Part shown: piece after piece, positions 45,546 through 54,966 of the stretch
How the letters are laid out: every line of letters begins with the position of its first letter
Numbering within the stretch: the stretch's first letter is position 1
Assembly: GCA_012934845.2 (NCBI GenBank)
Contig: WNNJ02002567.1
Span: forward strand, 27,649 to 91,648
Source of the DNA: Pomphorhynchus laevis
Taxonomy: Eukaryota; Acanthocephala; Palaeacanthocephala; Echinorhynchida; Pomphorhynchidae
DNA: 64,000 nucleotides
Direction: 5' to 3'
The notes under the pieces: model-generated
Databases searched by the model: none
What the model was told of the DNA's origin: nothing
What the model saw: the letters and a program-made list of their open reading frames with translations, nothing else
Translations under genes and position numbers: made by a program

Positions 45546-45905
45546 TAAATAATATACTTTGTATTAGAATAAGATACTAGATAGTTTTATCAGAGGAAAT
45601 ACATCATTAGCATGTATTTGGCCCCGCTGCTATGTTGGGTAGAGGAGTTAGGGGCCGAAACCTGATAGCATAGCAGTTCCTCCTGATGACCTCTAATTCT
45701 TATTATGATACAACGTCTGTTATTTATTAGTCAATTCATAAAAATGACGTTTATTTTAAATTTCATTTTTTAACTTGATATAAATTATAGAAACTCTAAA
45801 TACAATTATTAATTTTTTAAATTTAATTATTAAATTTTGATTTAGCATTATTGTGTTTTGTTTATTTTATAATTATATTAAATACGTAGACTCAGTTAGC
45901 TGATT

Positions 45906-48075
45906 TGATTTGTCACTATTAAAATTTTGTTTAATTATTGCATAGTTGTAATATTCTTGTTGACATCCGTTTTCGTCTTTATGTATTAGTGCATGTATAA
46001 CCTCGCCTTCTGTTGCATCGTTTCGCTTATTATCCGCTCTTCGATTGTTGACACGAATGCTTAGAGATTTGGATGTCTCACCAACATATTGTTTATCACA
46101 CTGCTTACATGATGCGATGTAAACAGAGTTGCTCGTCTTGCAGTCGGATTTATGTGAGAGTCGATATTTAAGTTTTGTTTCATTGCTTCGAAACGTCTTT
46201 GTCTCATTTATCAATGCGCAACATTTACACCTCGCTCTTTTACATGGTACACATTTTTATGTTGTTGATCTCTCAGTTCACCCGATTCTTCGGACATGTT
46301 GAATTTATATCGAACGAGCATATTCTTAAGCGTCTGATGAGTTTTAAAGTACACTATTGGTTGCTTACCAGGCGTTTTACACATCTTAAACGCATCTATC
46401 ATTCTTCTACTTAATGATGCTAGGGCTAAGTGGAATGTTGTCACACATGCAGCCGTATTCGGTCTTTTGGGTTGTGCTGATAGAAGCTCTGTCCGTGATA
46501 CTGTCGCGAATTTATCCATGATTTTGTCGATCCATCGCCTTTTATATCCTCGCTCGAGTAGGTCTGTTGTTAATTGTGATAACGCATTGTACCTAGAGTG
46601 TTGGGTACTAGAAACCTTGATAATTCGCCGTATTTCACTATACACCATTCATCGTTTCGTCGATTGACTATGGGCACTAGTTGAGTGTAAATACATTGGT
46701 GCTGATTGGGGTATGCGGTAACACCTCGTTGATAATACATCTCCCCTAGTTGTACTTAGCTTTTCGATTGTAACATCAAGGAAGTTCACAGGACACTATA
46801 GGTTGCATGTAAATTTCATTTGTCCGTCGTTTAATTGCTTCAAGAAGGACTGCATTGCATCTTCACTACTATCCCATATGCAAAATACATCGCCGATATA
46901 CCGCATCCATGAATGCGCTTCACTACTGAGTTGCTTATTAGTTCTTCTTCGTACATGCCCATAAACAGTATTGCATAACATGGTGCTAGGGGTGTACCCA
47001 TGTCAGTACCTTTAAGTTGAATATAACATTGCCCATTAAACTCAACAACATTTCTGCGTAGTATCAATTCCGTAGCCTTCATTATAAAATCCGCTTCATC
47101 ACTATCTAAAGCCGCCGTTGCTCTGTAAATTGCTTTCATACCGTCTTCATGGGGTATGTTTGGATATAGAAACTCGACATCTAGCGTGACGATCTTTGCA
47201 TTCGACGGGATAGTATCTTTGATATGGTTGAATTTCCTTAGAAAATCGTCCGTACTTTCTAAATGAGCCGACACATTCGCTATCAACGGCTTCAGTTTGC
47301 TATGGACATTTCGAGAAAGTTTCTCTGTTGGTGTACCGAGGCAGCTCACAATTGGTCTCCCAGGACAGAGAATAACCATTTTGTGGATTATCGGGAGCAT
47401 GTAAAAATATCAAGGTTTTTTAAGCTGTTAATCATATGGGTGCCTTCTTTAGTGGTTATGACACCCTTTTTTACATACCTTACTACCAGTGCTTCAACAT
47501 CTTCGCTGATCTTACTAATATCCTCCTTATCGAATTTTCCATAAGTATCACTGTTTAAATGTCGTTGCGCTTCATCAATATAATCATTTTCGGACCAAAT
47601 TACAACTTTTCACCCTTTATCAGCTTGCTTTATTACGATCCATTTTCTCTTACGAAGTCTTTGAAGTGCGTCGTCAAGGTATTTGGGAATATTGCTGAAA
47701 TATTGATAGTTTGGATGCATTGGTGCGAATTCGTCAAATAACCGTCGCCCCATTTTATTTGTAGCTTGCATTCTCGCTGGTTTTACTTTTTGATCGTTAA
47801 AGCAATTTATACAGGTTCGACGTATGTTGTCTAATACTTGCCATCAACCGAATTTTCTTGGCATGCTATTGAAGTTTATACCTAAGGCTAACGCTATCGT
47901 TTCGTCTTGAGATAATTCCTCTTTCGAACTATTTACTATGAACTTCTCTGGGTTCAACACTACATTGGATGTATTCTTGCTAGAATTTCAAAATCGCAAA
48001 AATCGTCTGTTTGGATGTTGTGATATCTGTATCAGTTCTTCATGTGCTACGTGTTTACCAGTAAGTTTCGACAAT
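45906..48075 (-). mobile_element. Canonical Penelope-like element (RT then GIY-YIG), nearly complete, inactive
   Basis: Minus strand, N to C: RRTCINCFNDQKVKPARMQ and RKRKWIVIKQADKG (about 47,820-47,600), RPIVSCLGTPTEKLSRNVHS, AKIVTLDVEFLYPNIPHEDG, LKGTDMGTPLAPCYAILFMG, then RYIGDVFCIW near 46,885 (a variant of the RYIDD catalytic box), RGYKRRWIDKIMDKFA, and a GIY-YIG domain with SVYIASCKQCDKQYVGETSK (46,130-46,075). Several frame changes and an in-frame stop after the ADKG block are seen, and the catalytic box is altered. The 3' end runs into the Naiad tail at 45,905. It faces the next element head to head. Confidence 0.87.
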
Positions 48076-48166
48076 TTCGGGTTAACCCTTCGTCAGTAAC
48101 ACAATACAATATTCTATATTGTAGAATATTGTACTGTACTACTGACGAAGGGGTAACCCGAAAACG
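48076..48166. repeat. Inverted repeat at the head-to-head junction of two Penelope-like elements
   Basis: Arms of about 40 bp: TTTCGGGTTAACCCTTCGTC on the left pairs with GACGAAGGGGTAACCCGAAA on the right, and the centre holds complementary TACAATATTCTA/TAGAATATTGTA segments. Each arm reads, outward, CTGACGA, a GGGTTAACCC-type hairpin, then GAAA, a degenerate hammerhead-like order (minus 48,097-48,077; plus 48,143-48,165). Confidence 0.85.
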
Positions 48167-48239
48167 TTTTTTAAATAAATTGCAAAAGAAAGCTTGGTTA
48201 AATTTTATATACCTACTTATTTTGAAATATATATGATAA

Positions 48240-50220
48240 TCGGTCTCAGCCAACAAAAAACAAAGTTTAATTCTTCAATTAACGTTTCGCCATGCCACCA
48301 TACACGAACTACAAACCAAATTTAAGCAATAGTTAAATGAAAGCTATTTACGATCTCAGCAACATGACTGATATAGTCTTACAAAAAGCAGATAAAGGAG
48401 GTAAAACGGCCATATGGGATAAAAAAGACTATTTAACTGAAGGTAAGAGGCAGCTAAACACAGACACATATAAGAACATCACAATGGAAGAACATCTAAG
48501 CATTGTAAACAAAGTAAACACAGAAATAAAACGAATGTTTAAAAATTATGAAGCCGAAAAAGTTCTAGTACAAAAACATCGTCCTGGAAAAATGTATCTT
48601 GTACCAAAAATACATAAAGGTACTAATCCGTGTCCAAGAAGACCGATCATAAACAATATAGGAATGGCTACATAAAAATTGGCAAAATGTTTGTACAAGA
48701 AATTACATCCGATCCTATCTAATAAATCATCGTACAATATAGGAATGGCTACAGAAAAATTGGCTGAGGAATTTATGAATAAATTCGAACAACTAAAAAG
48801 GGATATTCCTGAAAATGCAAATGTTTTTACGATGGACATAAAGTATTTATACACCAGCATCAAACTTGATATTGGTATTGAAGCAATACGGAAATTACTA
48901 ATCGATGAAAAAATGAAAGATGATGAAATAGAGAAAACATAAGGCTTCTTGAACTCCCTCAGTATTTGCTGGACTCTACGTTGCTCACATTGAAGAACTA
49001 ATGCTTAAAACGTCTGTAAATAAACCGTTAATATGATGGCGTTACATAGATGATATCTGCATCGTATAGACGCATGGCATGGTAAATCTCGAACAATTCA
49101 TTACAACTTTAAATACCGCAAGTGAACAAAAATTCACACACGCAATTCAAGGAAGAGTTACATTTCTATACGTATAAATGTTCAAAGATGACAGTAACAA
49201 CTGGCAAACAACTATACACCGCAAATTTGAGGGCACCATAACTCTACTCCATGCACGAAGTTGTATGTCAAATAAAGTAAAACGATTAGTTATAAAAAAT
49301 GAAGTAATACGCATAAAAAACGATATGATCAACGACTAGCGAATACAATACTAATATTCACAAACTGATTAAAGAATTAAAAGAACGTGGATACAGAATG
49401 AAACAAATCTAAAGACAAATACAAAAAGTAGACAGTATGTTGAAAGAAACTATTTTGAAAAAGAAACAAAGGAAAAAACAAACCAAAACAAGTTTTATGC
49501 ACAATTCACTTACCATCCAGCGCTTAATAGATTACAAAATGATGTCGCAAAGGCATTGAACCATCTTGATAATACTAGCAGTAAACACATAAAGGTGCCA
49601 CAATTAGCTTTCAAAAAAGAGAGAACTATTCTTAAGATAATTAACTCTAATCAACAGTATCAATCAGGTGAAAGCAAACCGTGCAATGATAAGAAGTGCA
49701 TGTGCTGTAAGGAAATTGAGATGTGCATTAAGTTTCATAATCCAAAAACAGAACTATCCTATAAGATACGAGGTAATTTCAACTGCAAAAGCAAAGGTGT
49801 AGTTTACGCGTGTAAATGCATTGAATGTTCAGCAACCTATGTTGGTCAAACAGGCGGACAGATGAACATAAGGGCTTTTACCAGACGATCGGATATTGCT
49901 CATAAACGACTTAAATCGATGGGGCAGCACGACACTGCATTGAATATCCAGAACATCAGATGAAAACTACAATTCTTGACGGAAACATGGACGATACGGA
50001 AAAGCGAAAACGAAAAGAACTATTTTGGATAGGTCAACTAATAGCAGATAAACAACTCAACACATAACATATATACCATTTACCCTAATAAGAAAATTGA
50101 TCAAACTCTTCCGGAGTCAATGTATATATACGTGTAATTTTCTAACTCACACAGAAGTGTTTTTGAAATCGTTGCTGAAGAAGGGTTATCCGAAAGCTTT
50201 GAAATAAATTGTGTTTATTA
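48240..50220 (+). mobile_element. Canonical Penelope-like element (RT then GIY-YIG), nearly complete, inactive
   Basis: Plus strand: VLQKADKGGKTAIWDKKDY, MYLVPKIHKGTNPCPRRPI, VFTMDIKYLYTSIKLDIG, RYIDDICIV at about 49,040, KELKERGYRMKQI near 49,380, and the endonuclease (ORF 49,556-49,963) with KSKGVVYACKCIECSATYVG, QTGG and DIAHKRLKSMGQHD. An 81-bp in-frame direct duplication (CAATATAGGAATGGCTACA at 48,654 and 48,735) interrupts the RT, and stops and frame changes follow. The 3' end has CTGAAGA, hairpin and GAAAG at 50,175-50,195. It is a different subfamily from the minus-strand neighbour. Confidence 0.87.
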
Positions 50221-50446
50221 CATTATTATCACGATTTTAATATACATAATTTGATGTTACACATGTTCTGAGACACACAATGGTGTACTTATAAATAAAT
50301 CACAATGTTTTCCTCGCCAGGAGGCATAAACACAAGGTAGCATTCTATATATCTTCACCAGACCAAGAAATAGAACCGAATTATTCTCGCAATATACAAG
50401 GTCGCTATATATGCCTAGTCATCTTATGTGTGACGACAAACTTTAA

Positions 50447-50491
50447 CAACAGTATACGCGTTTCGCTCTAACGGAGCTCATCAGTACCGTA
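50447..50491 (-). ncRNA. Hammerhead ribozyme, minimal stem III
   Basis: Minus strand, 5' to 3': stem I strand ACGGTA (50,490-50,485), core CTGATGA (50,484-50,478), stem II GCTC with loop CGTTA and GAGC (50,477-50,465), core GAAA (50,464-50,461), stem III reduced to A-U and C-G around a GC loop (ACGCGT), cleavage site after the A at 50,455, then stem I strand TACTGT (50,454-50,449). Stem I pairs over 6 bp with one G-U. Such minimal stem III forms are known from Penelope-like retroelements, where the ribozyme processes element RNA. Confidence 0.75.
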
Positions 50492-50906
50492 ACTACAATA
50501 ATCATCCATAGGCACTTTAACACACGCTTAAACAGTGTTCAAAGCTCGACAAGCAGAATTACCTTTAATCTGAATCATCATAGAGAATTTAGCATGAACC
50601 CTGTGCATGGCAGTACGCAGAGCTCTTTTACTCAAAACATAGTAAGGAAGTCGATACAATGCAGTGAATTCTTTTCAATTTAATATACATCAGCTGGTTC
50701 ATTAATTGATCAACATAATAAACAACAAATGAAGCACCGTCGCCTGGGATTCTCAGAGAATCAATAAATAAATTAGAGATGTGAATCAACCAGAACTGCA
50801 TTGTATTAAATTCGAAAGCGAAGGCTACGTGATGCAATTAGCATATAGTGAATTATTTCTGCTTTAATCAATATATAGTATGTTTTTCATGTGTATTCAT
50901 TGTATG

Positions 50907-50959
50907 TGCTGCAACTGATGAGGCTTCGCAAAGCCGAAACGGTATGCCGTCTTGCAGTG
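50907..50959 (+). ncRNA. Hammerhead ribozyme, complete consensus
   Basis: Plus strand: stem I CTGCAA (50,909-50,914), core CTGATGA (50,915-50,921), stem II GGCTT, loop CGCA, AAGCC (50,922-50,935), core GAAA (50,936-50,939), stem III ACGG with loop TATG and CCGT (50,939-50,950, counting the conserved A-U pair), cleavage triplet GTC with the cut expected after 50,951, then stem I partner TTGCAG (50,952-50,957). All three stems pair without mismatch and every core position fits the hammerhead consensus. It lies in non-coding terminal sequence of a Penelope-like element, as known for that class. Confidence 0.9.
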
Positions 50960-51149
50960 GTAAAACATGAAATTCTATGTATATAAATATATAGAATAAA
51001 ATTCTTCAATTTTACGTTTCGCCTTGCAGCTTCTTCAAAAAAATTTATCTTCATCTTATAGATTTTTTCAGTCATATATATTTTCATTTTTCAGTAATAT
51101 ATATAAATATATATAGTTACTAACAACTATTAGTAACCATATTATATAT

Positions 51150-52640
51150 ATTCTACAGGGAAATATATTCACAAGAACCGTGAGCTTTTGTATCGTATAA
51201 TAGGTTGCAGTTATGGCAAATTACTTGTTGATTTCGACGACATAACTGGCCGTTGGATTAATACAATACTTCGTAGAGCCTGGAACGATTATATTATTTA
51301 CAAATCACCGCTACCCATCTTTCATTCCACAACAACTGCATTAGCTTTTGTAATAACTGTCAGCTTTTGATAGACTATCAAATGAAGGAGGTCGTCATCC
51401 CCTTGCTTTTAAATACCCATCAGATATAGCCGCCATAAACATAGGCCGATGTGTAGTTTTAGCTAAGAAAAAATTGATTACATGTCCTAAAGATCACCGG
51501 CCCGTTTAGATTCAAAACTCTCATCTGCATATACGAAAAAGCGCGTGCGAGTAAAATTCTTAACCATCTTTGTAGGCATATTTTAATCCCACCAGGTTTT
51601 ATGGTCTTGTAAAACGTCGCTCTGTCCATTTAGCAATAGGTGAAGTACATCGGTGCAATAGGTGAGATACATTGATGTAATAGGTGAATTTCATCATTTT
51701 TGTCAAGAAATCAGCCATCAGCATACTGTGGCTGTGTTTCTTGTCTTTTCCGCTGCATTTGACCACACGCATCCCCGTTCTTTGTGTTTTCTCTTCCTCA
51801 AGTCCCTTTGGTTGCCTTCGAGAATTGTTAATAGGGTTGAGATATTGTTGTATATCAATCGATTCTTCTATGAAAATGACCCTGATGAACGTCAGTTCTA
51901 CCCGATTACAGGGTTATCTCAAGGCTCCTCACTCTATCCTATATAGTTTCTTGCTGCTTCCATTATTCTATTTAAACATTTTAAATCGCGATCAACATTT
52001 AGTGGTATGCGCTGATGATACCACATCCCTGTTTTATGGACGCAGGTTCAAATATGTATTATTTGACCTCAGCCAATTCCTTTTTAGATAAAAAGATCAG
52101 CAGCCTCCATCCAATCTGCTTCTCAACTCATCAAAATTGCAGTTGGTTGTCTTCAATGCGGCCCTCCAACAAAGAATAAATTAAAGAGACTAGCAGTATC
52201 AATTCTCTCTTGCATTTTGCATAATCAACCACTCCTAATCTTTACACATCGAGTAAGATACCTTGCGTTTATCATTACGGTTAGTGGACAGCCGTATGAT
52301 ACTTGAATCAAAAGTGCTCTGAAGAGAGCTTGTTTGGCATTGAAATTGGCCCAACATATGTCATTATGAGGGATCGATCATGTTCTCCCTGGTGTATCTG
52401 AGCAATCTCGATATTAGTATTATTTTCTATAACACGTCTCCCAAAGCAAAGAATAATATTCCTGAAGCTCCTAACATCGAGATTACTGACCATCGTCAGT
52501 CTCGATTGGATCTTCAGGTGTGTGAGAGACCCTGAGTGGTTTAATCGGAAGGCGATGCGTTTGTGTATGCTGGTGAACTCAGATCGCACTAATATGCTGT
52601 TTCCTGATGACTACAGCTGCCGAAGATAAAGTATCGATCT
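51150..52640 (+). mobile_element. LINE family A, decayed and internally deleted
   Basis: The start at 51,160-51,340 is the endonuclease C-terminal part (IHKNR, DFDDITGRWINTILRRAWND). It jumps at about 51,345 to the TADQRKEV-like segment before RT, then RT (TVAVFLVFSAAFDH, FYENDPDERQFYPITGLSQG), a YADD-equivalent CADDTTSLFYGRR at about 52,010 (first residue Cys), and the end region to about 52,640. Roughly 1 kb of linker is missing compared with the intact copy, and stops and frame changes are numerous. Inactive. Confidence 0.82.
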
Positions 52641-52925
52641 TAAATATTTCGTAGTTTTCCTTTTATTTTCTTTTCAGTCTGATGGTTATTTTTATAAGAA
52701 ATTCTTTGTTAAAAATATATACATCCGATATATTTTAAATTTTAAAATATCCAGGAACAATAAGGTATAGTTTAACGACAACAAAAATTATATTTATATT
52801 TCTCTAGTAACTACTGGCATAATCTAAAATTAATTTTAACATGTTAATTTCGCTAGTAGTTACTAATGAAATATCAAAATATTTTTTATTAATTGTATTT
52901 GATTGCATCTGTGAGCTGAAATTTC
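52641..52925. other. AT-rich spacer
   Basis: Short AT-rich sequence with TTACTAGCGAAAT-like patches. No feature supported. Confidence 0.4.
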
Positions 52926-53422
52926 TCCGATTGTGGCACGATATTATCCTCACAGGTATTGATCTTACTTTTGATACAGCAGGACGCTACTAATCAGTCT
53001 GGGTGGGTCTCATCAGCTGCTGACCCAGACCTACATTTCACGTTTCGACCCTTATTATCTGCTTTCTCCGTTGACTGATGCTGATCGGATTTGGACTCAG
53101 GACGTCTGTATCGTGATTCAACGCAACATCTACTAGGCTGGCTGCTCCAGTGGTGTAGATATACAAAAGTAATATACAGAAATGTATATCTACACCACTG
53201 GAGCAGCCAGCCTAGTAGATGTTGCGTTGAATCACGATACAGACGTCCTGAGTCCAAATCCGATCAGCATCAGTCAACGGAGAAAGCAGATAATAAGGGT
53301 CGAAACGTGAAATGTAGGTCTGGGTCAGCAGCTGATGAGACCCACCCAGACTGATTAGTAGCGTCCTGCTGTATCAAAAGTAAGATCAATACCTGTGAGG
53401 ATAATATCGTGCCACAATCGGA
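52926..53422. repeat. Large palindrome with 240-bp arms and hammerhead-like boxes
   Basis: Arms 52,926-53,165 and 53,183-53,422 are reverse complements with no difference noticed, around a 17-bp AT-rich centre. Each arm contains, on its outward strand, GGGTCGAAACGTGAAATGTA, a GTCTGGGTCAGCAG segment and CTGATGAGACCC (plus 53,297-53,343; minus 53,051-53,005). The 87-codon frames on both strands are mirror images of each other, a consequence of the symmetry and not evidence of a gene. It may be two terminal repeats of a Penelope-like or retrozyme-like element inserted head to head. Confidence 0.92.
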
Positions 53423-53968
53423 AAAATATTTTTTATTGTTCAACTATATAAATTCCTTATTGTTTTTAGGCAATATACGATACGCATGTAAATTTTTTAA
53501 TTTTTATGCTGTAAAATTTTTTGTTTATAGATTAAAAAGGTAGCTAGCAGGAGACTGAAGCGTCAAGTTTTCTTTACTATTTTCCCCGTTTAATTTAATT
53601 TCTGTGTTAATATTTTGACGAATCTATTTAAATATTGAATATACATATAAAATATATAATATTATTATAAACAATTAACGAAATTTATAAATCCAAGATG
53701 TCGTTCAACATCTTGGATTCAATTCATTCATTTAATTCATTCATCTTATCGTTCAATCATCATTCATTAATATTGTAATATATTTACAATTAGTATATAT
53801 ACCATTAGGAATATATTTATTTTTATGTTACTTATATCAGTATTACCTAATGTAATATTATATATCACTCATCTTTAGATATTGTATAATTAGAGAGGGT
53901 GAGAAGTGATATTTATTAAAAATTCGAATTTTCGATAGTATATATTATTATAATCAGGAAAATAAAAT
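53423..53968. other. AT-rich spacer
   Basis: No gene. Simple AATTCATTC-type runs at 53,720-53,770. Confidence 0.45.
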
Positions 53969-54133
53969 GGATCAAAGGACGGAGGAAATTATGTTTGATA
54001 TTTCGCTAACTTCTGTTAGCATCTTCAGAAAATTACAAATTTTCTGTAGATTACAATTTTTTATTGTAATTTTCTAAAGATGCTAACAGAAGTTAGCGAA
54101 ATATCAAACATAATTTCCTCCTTTCTTAGATCC
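53969..54133. repeat. Palindrome with 70-bp arms (Penelope-type end)
   Basis: Arms 53,969-54,038 and 54,064-54,133 with a 25-bp spacer. Each arm has an inner hairpin GCTAACTTCTGTTAGC between a CTGAAGA (minus) or CTAAAGA (plus) box and GAAAT. The outer end GATCCAGCTCCAATAATT recurs at 23,192-23,209. ATTCGAATTTTCGATA-like blocks lie outside both arms, at about 53,920-53,940 and 54,275-54,300. Confidence 0.85.
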
Positions 54134-54960
54134 AGCTCCAATAATTATCCGAATTTTCGATAACTTATGTTATCATTATAAGCAAGAAATGAATGAATAT
54201 GGTTTTATTTTTTAAAGTAATGTAAATTTAAGTAATGTAAATTTTATTTTATTTACCTGATTATAATAATATATGTTATCGAAAATTCGAATTTTTAATA
54301 AGTACAACTTCTCGCTCTCTCCTAATTTTACAGTAATTTTACAGTAATTTTACAGTATTCCGTTAATAAAATAATATATAATAATTCTATTACTACGTGG
54401 TCTTGATGTAATATGCAAAAACAAATAGTAGAAATCAAAAATTGGATACACCGTTTTTAACTGATACGTATCATTTGTTTATTATACGTCCATCATTGTG
54501 AGATAACCGTCTTCGAGTGTACGTTTATTATAACTATGTCTTCATTGAAAATACGTTAGCAAATTAGAAAGATTTTAAACTAGTTCTATTGATCTTTCAT
54601 GAACTTTAAATTATATATTTACTCCTGGTTTCGTGTCTTTCAATACATGTTCAATCGATTTTATTCGTTAAACTAGCTATATTTTTGTATTCTTGGTTGA
54701 AATTTCAAAAAGCTCGATTATTCATTTGTTCGTGCTACTTAATCAAGTCATTTAATTTTTAAACAATTGGACAGAAAGAATTTATCAAGATAAAAATTAG
54801 ATGCGCTTCATTATACATTCGATCTAAACATTCATTTAATAAATAATATATTTATCGATAATAATTGGTCAATTGATTTTGACATCTAGAATAATTTATT
54901 CCTTTGAGTAAAGTAGTTTACTAAATAAAATCTGAAAAATTATAGTTTGTTGTTATCAAC
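54134..54960. other. AT-rich intergenic stretch
   Basis: Direct repeats of TTTTACAGTAA at 54,325-54,360 and of AAGTAATGTAAATTT at 54,215-54,240. No gene recognised. It is the 3' flank of the minus-strand gene fragment that follows. Confidence 0.45.
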
Positions 54961-54966
54961 TTCTTC

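Larger units (their letters stand above)
42843..45905 (+). mobile_element. Naiad-type Penelope-like element (GIY-YIG before RT), nearly complete
   Basis: Domain order: Cys-rich N-terminus, GIY-YIG endonuclease, long linker with a CxC motif, reverse transcriptase, structured non-coding 3' region ending in AAATACGTAGACTCAGTTAG. The permuted order and the CxC linker are the published marks of Naiads, Penelope-like elements known from many invertebrate phyla. The N-terminal half is one open frame; the RT half changes frame at least three times, so the copy is inactive. A hairpin at 42,843-42,877 (AGTACAAAAACCACAT and its near complement) covers the start codon. A TTAGCATGTATTT hairpin and paired CTGCTATG/CATAGCAG blocks in the 3' region are shared with the inverted copy at 15.9 kb. 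Confidence 0.88.
50221..51125. other. Penelope-type terminal sequences with two hammerhead motifs
   Basis: Non-coding region between the Penelope-like element and a LINE-A remnant. It holds two hammerhead ribozymes in opposite orientation (next two entries). Inverted segments around ATACAATGCAGT (50,655) and ACTGCATTGTAT (50,796), and a CGTTTCGCCTTGCAGCTTCT block at 51,014 that on the minus strand again gives TTGAAGA, a weak stem and GAAACG, are also present. No open frame of interest. Confidence 0.6.

Noticed and set aside
45630-45690. Canonical hammerhead in the Naiad 3' region (GAAAC and CTGATGA boxes)
   Set aside because: Boxes are present in permuted order, but the pairing next to GAAA has two extra bases and is not conserved at 17.4 kb; kept only as an unexplained structured region.
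48042-48256. Short overlapping ORFs on both strands around 48.1 kb
   Set aside because: They are produced by the inverted repeat at the Penelope junction.
52994-53354. Two nearly identical 87-codon ORFs on opposite strands
   Set aside because: They are mirror images produced by the 240-bp palindrome; no family resemblance and no independent coding signal.
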